From Chalara sp. BL73 (Eukaryota > Ascomycota > Leotiomycetes > Helotiales): a stretch of DNA of 64,000 nt. Under the pieces are notes generated by a model, which was not told the origin of the DNA, searched no databases, and saw only the letters and a list, made by a program, of their open reading frames with translations. Below, one piece after another: positions 57,376-64,000 of the stretch; position 1 is the stretch's first letter; every line of letters begins with the position of its first letter. The position numbers were made by a program, and so were the translations under genes. The DNA is taken from NCBI GenBank assembly GCA_918026815.1, contig CAKJVC010000014.1:744001-808000 (forward strand), written 5' to 3'.

Positions 57376-59125
57376 ATGTCTTCAAACGAAAAGAACATCA
57401 CTCACTGCTGCTCCCAGACATCTCTGGAAAAGAGTCTTGGGTGCTCTCCAGTAGCCACCGGAGACTCTCATTTCGATGTTGACACTGCGGCAGTCGAGAG
57501 GAAACTGGTTCGGAAATGTGACCTCCATGTGCTGCCCGTCTTGTTTGTCATGTATACATTTGCTTTCCTGGACAGAATAAATATTGGGAACGCAAAGATT
57601 CAGGGGTTGATGAAGGACTTGGACATGACTGGTCAGCAATACAATCTCGCCTTGTTAATATTTTTTATCCCGTACATTATGCTCGAAGTAAGATCCATCT
57701 GCTGCTGAAAATGGAGAGACACTAGATACTAATTCTGGTAGGTCCCAAGTAATTTAATGTTGCGAAAAGTTGCACCCAGCACATGGCTGAGTGGTTTGGC
57801 ATTTTGCTGGGGTATGATTTGGTACCTGGCGAAACTTTACTAGTTATTGATGATACATAGGCATTATTTCAATGTGTCAAGGCTTTGTGACAACACATTC
57901 TGGATTGGTTGCCTGTCGCTTCCTTCTGGGGGTATTCGAGTCGGGCGCTTTCCCAGGTATGGAGTCTAAGTAGGTTTTCCAAGCTATATGCTTAGTTGCC
58001 ATTAGGAAGCGTGTATCTCATCAGTTCTTATTACAAACGACATGAATTACAAAAGCGATGGACGTTCTTCTTTAGCTCTGGATTGTTTGCAGGAGCTTTT
58101 GGGGGGCTGCTGGCTTTCGCACTAGCCAAGATGAATGGTTTGGGTGGCTATTCCGGATGGAGATGGTACATACCCAAATCGATCATCGTGTTTCTTTCTA
58201 AGTCGTTATGTGTACAGGATCTTCATCATAGAAGGCGTTGCGACTGTAGCATTTTCATTCGTGGCTAAACTCACCATCGTCGATTGGCCTGAAGACGCCA
58301 AATTTCTCAACCCCTCAGAAAAAACACTGCTCATACGAAGGTTAGCAGGTGATGGAGCAAGTGGTGTCGCTCGCATGGATCGGCTTGATAGATCAGCTGT
58401 CATCCGCATACTTCGGGACTGGAAAATATGGATTTGGTTAGTTGCTCATTCCGCCTGTATCCTGTTGTCCTAACAAACGTAGTGCTGTAATATACATGAG
58501 TGTGGCAACAGCGAGTTATTCTACGATTTTCTTTATCCCCAGCATATTGAATGAAATGGGATACTCCGCCAGCCAAGCCCAATTGCACACGATACCTGTT
58601 TATGGAGTATGTATCGTGGTAGCATACATGACGTCCTATCTCTCTGACCGCCTACGCCATCGATACGCATTCACTATGGTCGGTATCCTGATATGTACAA
58701 TAGGCTATAGCATGCTCCTCCGCCAAAAGGGTCTAGACACTCAAGCCAAGTATTTAGCCATATTCTTCGTAACATCAGGGCTGTACATGACGCAACCAAT
58801 CACTATAGTATGGCTTTCCAACAACCTGAGGGGACACTACAAATGCGCATTTGGCTCAGCAATTCAGATTGCTATTGGAAACTTGGGAGGTATAATCGGT
58901 TCAAACATTTTCCTCCAGTCTGAGATCCCGACTTACCGAACTGGATACAGTGTCTCTTTGAGCGCCATATGGTTTTCTGGTGTCTTGTGTACGCTATTTT
59001 ACTTGGGCTTGATGCGAGAGAATCGAAAGAGAACGCGTGGAGATAGAGACTGGCGTCTCAGGGGTCCAGTAGACGAGGTAGAAAATCTGGGGGACGATCA
59101 TCCAGACTTCAGATTCACTGGCTGA
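57376..59125 (+). CDS. MFS transporter, anion:cation symporter (Dal5-like) type
   Basis: Six exons (57376-57687, 57742-57811, 57861-57956, 58006-58165, 58218-58436, 58483-59125) give 499 residues. Signatures: KCDLHVLPVLFVMYTFAFLDRINIGNAKIQG at TM1, IFFIPYIMLEVPSNLMLRKV at TM2, RFLLGVFESGAFPG, SVYLISSYYKRHELQKRW, GYSGWRWIFIIEGVATV and the second half with SYLSDRLRHRYAFTMVG. This is the allantoate/nicotinate/pantothenate permease family that moves organic anions with protons across the plasma membrane. The genes on its right are a DUF2264 protein and a GH88 glucuronyl hydrolase, which suggests a uronate-type substrate (inference). It is convergent with the DUF2264 gene, only 33 nt between stops. 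Confidence 0.9.
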
Positions 59126-59158
59126 GATTATGGCTGATCTTGTTTGAGCCGAACTTTC

Positions 59159-61249
59159 TCACGGGTTTACATGAAACCCCTCGACCTGACTATCTCCTCC
59201 CATCAAGGAGATCACCGGGATATCCTCCCATTTTTTCTTTATCTCGTCCATACTCATATTTACCATGTACCCTTTTGCTGCTACTGCGAATATACCTGTA
59301 ATCAGAATATATATTACGTTATTGTCGCTTTTATCACTGTCGAGGTTGCTCTTTAGCATAGGAATCAATGTTCTCTGGCAAATCAAGTTGGTGTTTGAGT
59401 CAGGCTTTAAGACAAATCCATGAGAGATTTTAGTGCTCCCAAGGTCCTTGATTCCGCTTGCTCCCGCGCTAGATGTTACAAGGGCCGCTCCTTTGACCTC
59501 TAGTTTGCCCTCTGCTGACAGTTGTTCTATATCCATGTCTCGCACATTCAGCCCACTGGCTTTCTGCTGTCCGAAAATGGCGAAGCCACCTTCCATGGCT
59601 TTTATCGGTTTTCCTGCTTTTGAAACTATCTTGTGCACTCTGACATGCCAGTCTGGCCACCTTTTGGTTGGCGGGATAAGTGTCGTTTCTACCACAATAT
59701 CTTCAAACTTCCACGGTTTCCAGCTACTTTTTAAGACCTCGATGTTCTCCCTGCTTCCACCATTCCCAGCTGATAAACTCACAGTCTCAAATCTCGGGTC
59801 GATGCTCTTCCATCTCATTCTCCATATCTCCCCTTCATCGTTGCTGAGTGCAAGGGTACTATCTGGTGCTAGCTGCTGAATCAATGTTCCAGTTGGCACC
59901 GAGAATCCGAAGGAAGATGAGTAAGCGAATTTCCCATATTTCGCCTCCGTGGCTTTCAGCGGCCATGGGCAGAATTGCCCGGAAGAAAGCAGGAAATGGT
60001 GATTTCTAGTATCGCATGTAATTTGCAATGGTGCTTTAATTGGTGCGACTTGCAGATTCAAATCGTCCGTATGTAAGGGGTGAGGCAGTTCCTCAGCTGC
60101 CCAGAATGAATGAGATGCCGGAAGTCCCATCACAATTAGAGTCTTTAAACACCAGTATACTGATTGAGGAGAATTGTAGTCTTCGCACATATAAGAATTC
60201 GGGTAGTGATATCCTATGCTCAGAGTACCATCAGTGTTGAAGATACCAGGTTGTGCGGCCCACTGGCGGAGATGTCGCAAAAGTAGGCCTTTAATTACAC
60301 CATACTTGTCAAGAGGTGCAGGTAGTGGCACTTCTGCAAATGCTACAATGGACCAAAAAGCACCCATCGCAAATCTGTACGTCAGACTTCGTCCAAATGG
60401 TATAGAGGCGCCATTCTTATCAAAATATCTTACGAAGTCCAGAGCAAACATTCCAGCTCGCTTTCTATACTTCTCCGCCCTCTCGGGATCAACATCAGAT
60501 GCGAATCTCACAAATAACAACTGGCTGTACTGAATAGCAAAGCTGCCGGAGTAATAGTCCGCCTGCCTGCCGTCATCACTCCAAATCCCATCCGAATTCC
60601 AACCATTCTTGCCCTTCATCTCAAATTTGTCAAGCACTTTAAAATCAGCTTGAATGCTTTCTTTCAGGTCCTCATATGGGACACCGCAAGTCTTGACGAG
60701 TGCAAGGTTAGTCAGGACGCGAAACCACAACCAGTTCGTGGTCGGGATGCCTTTTCCATTGATCCCTTGCAGCCACCTCACAATATTCCTTCTCTGGCTC
60801 TCTGCCTCCACCCTCCTCACCTCGTCTGTCCTCTCCCCCTCCTCCCAAGAGGGCCAGAACTTCTCTGGGGCAGCTAATAACGCAAAACTTAAAATCTCCA
60901 TCTCCACCATCCGCTGATCCGTATCCTGCACATCTCCCCAGTACTCTTCCTCCAATCCCGGAGTCGTTCCCGCCACCAGCCCTTTCGGAAATGTGAGAAG
61001 TTCTGGATCGGAATGATGGTCGCGATTAGCGGGGGAGAGGAGACAGCCTACAGCCCAGAGGGAGCGTGCGAACCCTTCTAGTTGGGCAGCCGTCTCGTCA
61101 AAATGGGTTCCCGTCTCAATGGGAATTTTTATACGGGCACCTTGGGGAGATTTGTAAGCATGAAGGGGGCGAAGGAGGGATTTGGAAGCAGTAATGATGT
61201 CTGCATGGGTGAGGAACGGATTGTCTGAGAAGCCTGGGAGGGGAGGCAT
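59159..61249 (-). CDS. DUF2264 domain-containing protein
   Basis: A single exon of 696 residues. The DUF2264 pattern runs over the first ~400 residues: GFSDNPFLTHADIITASKSL, HFDETAAQLEGFARSLWAVG, NWLWFRVLTNLALVKTCGVP, WNSDGIWSDDGRQADYYSGS, FAIQYSQLLFVRFA, FGRSLTYRFAMGAFWSIVAF, LSIGYHYPNSYMCEDYNSPQ and VYWCLKTLIVMGLPASH. The second half is beta-rich. The family folds as an alpha/alpha toroid like several polysaccharide lyases and glycosidases, but as far as I know no activity has been proven. No signal peptide is visible, so it is likely intracellular. Its place between an anion symporter and a GH88 enzyme fits a role in handling uronate-containing oligosaccharides (inference). Confidence 0.9.
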   Translation of the reverse strand: MPPLPGFSDNPFLTHADIITASKSLLRPLHAYKSPQGARIKIPIETGTHFDETAAQLEGFARSLWAVGCLLSPANRDHHSDPELLTFPKGLVAGTTPGLEEEYWGDVQDTDQRMVEMEILSFALLAAPEKFWPSWEEGERTDEVRRVEAESQRRNIVRWLQGINGKGIPTTNWLWFRVLTNLALVKTCGVPYEDLKESIQADFKVLDKFEMKGKNGWNSDGIWSDDGRQADYYSGSFAIQYSQLLFVRFASDVDPERAEKYRKRAGMFALDFVRYFDKNGASIPFGRSLTYRFAMGAFWSIVAFAEVPLPAPLDKYGVIKGLLLRHLRQWAAQPGIFNTDGTLSIGYHYPNSYMCEDYNSPQSVYWCLKTLIVMGLPASHSFWAAEELPHPLHTDDLNLQVAPIKAPLQITCDTRNHHFLLSSGQFCPWPLKATEAKYGKFAYSSSFGFSVPTGTLIQQLAPDSTLALSNDEGEIWRMRWKSIDPRFETVSLSAGNGGSRENIEVLKSSWKPWKFEDIVVETTLIPPTKRWPDWHVRVHKIVSKAGKPIKAMEGGFAIFGQQKASGLNVRDMDIEQLSAEGKLEVKGAALVTSSAGASGIKDLGSTKISHGFVLKPDSNTNLICQRTLIPMLKSNLDSDKSDNNVIYILITGIFAVAAKGYMVNMSMDEIKKKWEDIPVISLMGGDSQVEGFHVNP

Positions 61250-61873
61250 CTTGGGATTGGTGGGGAGTTGGGGATCGTTGGGTTGAGATTCAGTGACAGA
61301 GAACCTTAGAATGCATATGTGAAGTTAGGAGAATTCACTTGATAACGTGTGTCGAGATATCTACTGTGGTTCTACAGATGGTTGGTGTAGTGGGGTACGC
61401 GGGAAAGATCTCGGGAAAGTTGAACCGTAGTGGGGGTAATGTATCTGTGCGCTTCTGCCAGAGGCTAGTGTTCAATTTATATTTACAATAAGTCACGGAA
61501 GACGTGATTATTTTCAGGCCATCACAAATGTGTAAAAAAAAATTCTATTAGAGTTTAGTGAGAGCATCTAACTAAGCCTAAACTCTGGCTTGGCTGCTGG
61601 TGCGTTACCTAGCACGCCTCTGCTTTGGAGCTAGTTATAGCATCTCAACAAAGCTGCTTAGTCTTGTGTCACTTCATTTTAAAAATTATTTAAGATTGCC
61701 AGGATTAACACACTGCATCACGACAATCTATACCTTTCCCAGAACCAGGCAGCCCATCCAGATTTCGCATATCTTTAAAATCAAAACTTCCTAGAGAGAG
61801 ACAGATCTATCGTAAGTGAGAAGTCTAACAGGCTAAAGTTCATATGCTGAATTGAATTCAGACGCGGGAAAAA
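61250..61873. other. Intergenic region
   Basis: Promoter side of the DUF2264 gene and upstream flank of a small open frame. Nothing else is recognised. Confidence 0.45.
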
Positions 61874-62218
61874 ATGGAAAGGAATAGCGAAATAGAACTC
61901 TTCGATGGAGAGCCCAGCCCTTACGAGCGCCCGATGCGCACCTTCCGTATATGCATCGATGGCCATGAGTTCGATATGAACAGTGATATACCAGAACCTA
62001 TAGTTGATATCCTATTTCAGCTCTATTATGATGATGATGCTAAATACAAGGATATTCCCCAGGAATGCTTACAGTATGAAGTGAAGCGTCATATATACAA
62101 TGGAGTCGACCGCAAAGAGCACTCGACCATTAGAACGCAAGAACCGGAGGGCACGAAGCGGCAAATTGGCTCCGGAGAAGTTGGAGGAGATAAGAAGGAA
62201 GTACTCAACCAAAAATGA
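61874..62218 (+). CDS. Hypothetical small acidic protein
   Basis: A single open frame of 114 residues beginning MERNSEIELFDGEPSPYERP. It continues with TFRICIDGHEFDMNSDIPEP and IVDILFQLYYDDDAKYKDIP, then a hydrophilic tail. The N-terminal 75 residues are acidic and have a plausible globular pattern. The tail is Lys/Glu/Gly-rich. I recognise no family, signal peptide or membrane helix. A 3' splice-like tract (ttgaattcag) ends 12 nt before the ATG, so an upstream exon is possible. Its status as a real gene is uncertain. Confidence 0.4.
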   Translation: MERNSEIELFDGEPSPYERPMRTFRICIDGHEFDMNSDIPEPIVDILFQLYYDDDAKYKDIPQECLQYEVKRHIYNGVDRKEHSTIRTQEPEGTKRQIGSGEVGGDKKEVLNQK

Positions 62219-62806
62219 GATGCTATCCCTCAATCCAAATAGGAAATTGTAATCAGTACCCTATGACATGTGTCACGTGAGACAACTCTAAGGTGTTAAG
62301 TGATTCTTTCTCAAAATGATGCAACTTACGCCGACAGCGAACCAAGTATTCTAGTAAATATTCAATTTACAGATCAGCTTGAAAAACTATAAATCAACGG
62401 GAATATATGATGACTTTTGATAAAATTGTTCACCTGTGCCAAGAAAATAAACGAGACGAAAAGGAGGCTGTTCACCTGCTTCGGGGCTTCGGGAGGCTTC
62501 TGCAATGCCGTTGCTAATGCAGTGGTCGTAACACAATCTAAGTCCCATGCACCCTTGATAGCATCATCGGAACCTTATCCACATCGCATATCTCATTTTC
62601 CTAGATCATAAAAAGCTGCATAGCACCCCGCCCCTCCATGGAAGAATCCCCGGCCGGCATCTACCCGATTGCCCAACTAAGAAAAGCAGATCAAGTGACG
62701 GCCATATATTTATTGACCTATGAAAGTTACACACAGGTGGAAAGGAAACATATCCATCTCTTCTACTGTATTATTTTCTAGCATCACCTGACAACCTGGA
62801 AGAAAG
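62219..62806. other. Intergenic, upstream of GH88 gene
   Basis: Promoter side of the GH88 gene. The short open frame at 62,417-62,611 has no motif. Confidence 0.45.
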
Positions 62807-64000
62807 ATGGAGGACAAAGACACCACATCCTCCGATGAGTCCTCGGCCACGAGCTTTACAACCGTTGAAGCTCTGAGTCCTACCAAGGAAGAGCTCATAT
62901 TAGGAACAGAGATGGAGTTTTTAGAGCTTTATAGTGAGAACGTGATTGCCAAATTATGGAGGGTAGCCACGGCAAATGACCAAACCGTAGAGCCCTCTTC
63001 CATGTCTCATCATAAAATTCAGAACTAACAACCTATCGCAGAAGCCGCCGGAATCATACCCACACACGGTTCCCCAGATAGGACCATCAGCAGGAACTTA
63101 TGAGTACCGCGAGGCAGATTTCTGGACCTGCGGATTCTTTCCAGGCTCCCTCTATGCGCTCCTCGAACGTCTTGTAAAATATCCCAAATCGTTCCCTTTG
63201 CCTTCCCATCTCAGAGCCAATTTCCACCAGCAGCTCTTGAAGCAATGCAGATACTGGGACGGGCCGATCCGAGGCATGGCGGGCCGGACAGACACCCACG
63301 ATATGGGATTCATCATTCAACCGGCGCTGAGGACGGACTGGGAGCTGAACGGGAACCGCGAGAGCTTAGGAAAGGTAGTAGAGGCAGCCCATGCGCTGGC
63401 GAGCCGGTACGACGAGCGGGTGAAGGCGATAAGGAGTTGGGACGTAGCGATAAATTACCGGTATAGTTTCACGGATATGAAAACAAACTTCCTAGTGATC
63501 ATCGACAGCATGTGCAGTACGGCCCCCTCACAACCATTCCCAGATCCGGAAATTTAACGTGAAGCAGATCTTGACTTACTCTGTTATGCGGGACATCACA
63601 CCGGCGATCAGAACTTGATTGATATTGCGACGACGCACGCGCACACCATCCTCACACACGTTGTCCGCCCGGATAACTCGACATACCACCTCGTCAATTT
63701 CTCGCCCTCTACCGGCCTTCCCCTCCTCAAACTGACAAACCAGGGTTACGCCGATTCCTCAACGTGGTCGCGCGGGCAAGCGTGGGCCATCCTCGGCTTC
63801 ACGCAGATCTATTCCTGGACTAAGGACCCCGTGTTTCTGAATGCGGCGGTAGGGTTAGCAAAGTACTTTCTGGGCAGGCTGAATGAGGTTGAGGGCCAGC
63901 ACGAGTATCCCTACGTCCCTCTTTGGGATTTCGATGCGCCGGTGAAGGAGGAGGAAGGAGGGCCGCTGAGGGATACGTCCGCAGGGATGATCGCCGTGAA
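62807..64000 (+). CDS. Unsaturated glucuronyl hydrolase, GH88 (partial, runs off window)
   Basis: Exons 62807-62986, 63042-63516 and 63568 to beyond 64000. The start MEDKDTTSSDESSATSF opens a hydrophilic leader, and the first intron (GTAGAG, branch CTAAC, CGCAG) joins NDQT to KPPESYPHTVPQIG. GH88 landmarks: YREADFWTCGFFPGSLYALL, YWDGPIRGMAGRTDTHDMGF with the catalytic Asp in HDMGF, SWDVAINYRYSF, NLDLLCYAGHHTGDQNLIDI, ATTHAHTILTHVVRPDNST, NQGYADSSTWSRGQAWAILG and PLWDFDAPV. The enzyme hydrates and releases the 4,5-unsaturated uronate left at the non-reducing end by polysaccharide lyases. No signal peptide is visible, so an intracellular location following oligosaccharide uptake is likely. The C-terminal ~50-60 residues lie outside the window. 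Confidence 0.92.

Overview
The window reads as nuclear DNA of a filamentous ascomycete, most likely a leotiomycete (inference). The evidence is short GT..AG introns (mostly 40-90 nt), a Zn2Cys6 regulator, a PTH11-type membrane receptor, a decayed NACHT-ankyrin gene, and fungal forms of housekeeping genes (CCT5, REI1, RPL24, TRM44, LAS17/WASP, IVY1). I rebuilt exon structures by hand. Each chain given as intact keeps one reading frame across all its splice sites. I saw no complete tRNA, rRNA, CRISPR array or autonomous transposon.

Layout. 0.6-8 kb: a broken short-chain dehydrogenase, an intact cytochrome P450 and a heavily decayed NACHT-ankyrin gene. 8-18 kb: CCT5, a Zn2Cys6 regulator with one in-frame stop, and a sugar transporter. 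19-38 kb is mostly conserved: a coiled-coil protein with a UBZ-like finger, REI1 and WASP in divergent orientation, a broken SRR1-like gene, a 2EXR-domain gene, IVY1 and an acyl-protein thioesterase in divergent orientation, and RPL24 and TRM44 in divergent orientation. 38-46 kb: a peroxiredoxin, a hot-dog thioesterase, and a 1,434-codon gene joining a zinc motif, a GBP/dynamin-like P-loop domain, a RING finger and a patatin phospholipase. 48-64 kb is accessory and nutritional: a secreted GH3 beta-glucosidase, an ankyrin protein, a decayed methyltransferase-like gene, a PTH11-like receptor, an anion-type MFS transporter, a DUF2264 protein, a small orphan, and a GH88 unsaturated glucuronyl hydrolase that runs off the right end.

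The observation I would check first is at the acyl-protein thioesterase stop codon. The stop sits in the context TGA CTA G, the known high-readthrough signal. The same frame then stays open for 47 codons and encodes one hydrophobic helix followed by a strongly basic tail. This predicts two isoforms from one mRNA: a soluble enzyme and a minor tail-anchored enzyme.

A second theme is gene decay. Several genes carry isolated nonsense codons (two in the NACHT gene, one each in the Zn2Cys6, SRR1-like and patatin genes). All can be explained by a C-to-T change at CpA. That is compatible with RIP-like mutation, ordinary transition decay or assembly error.
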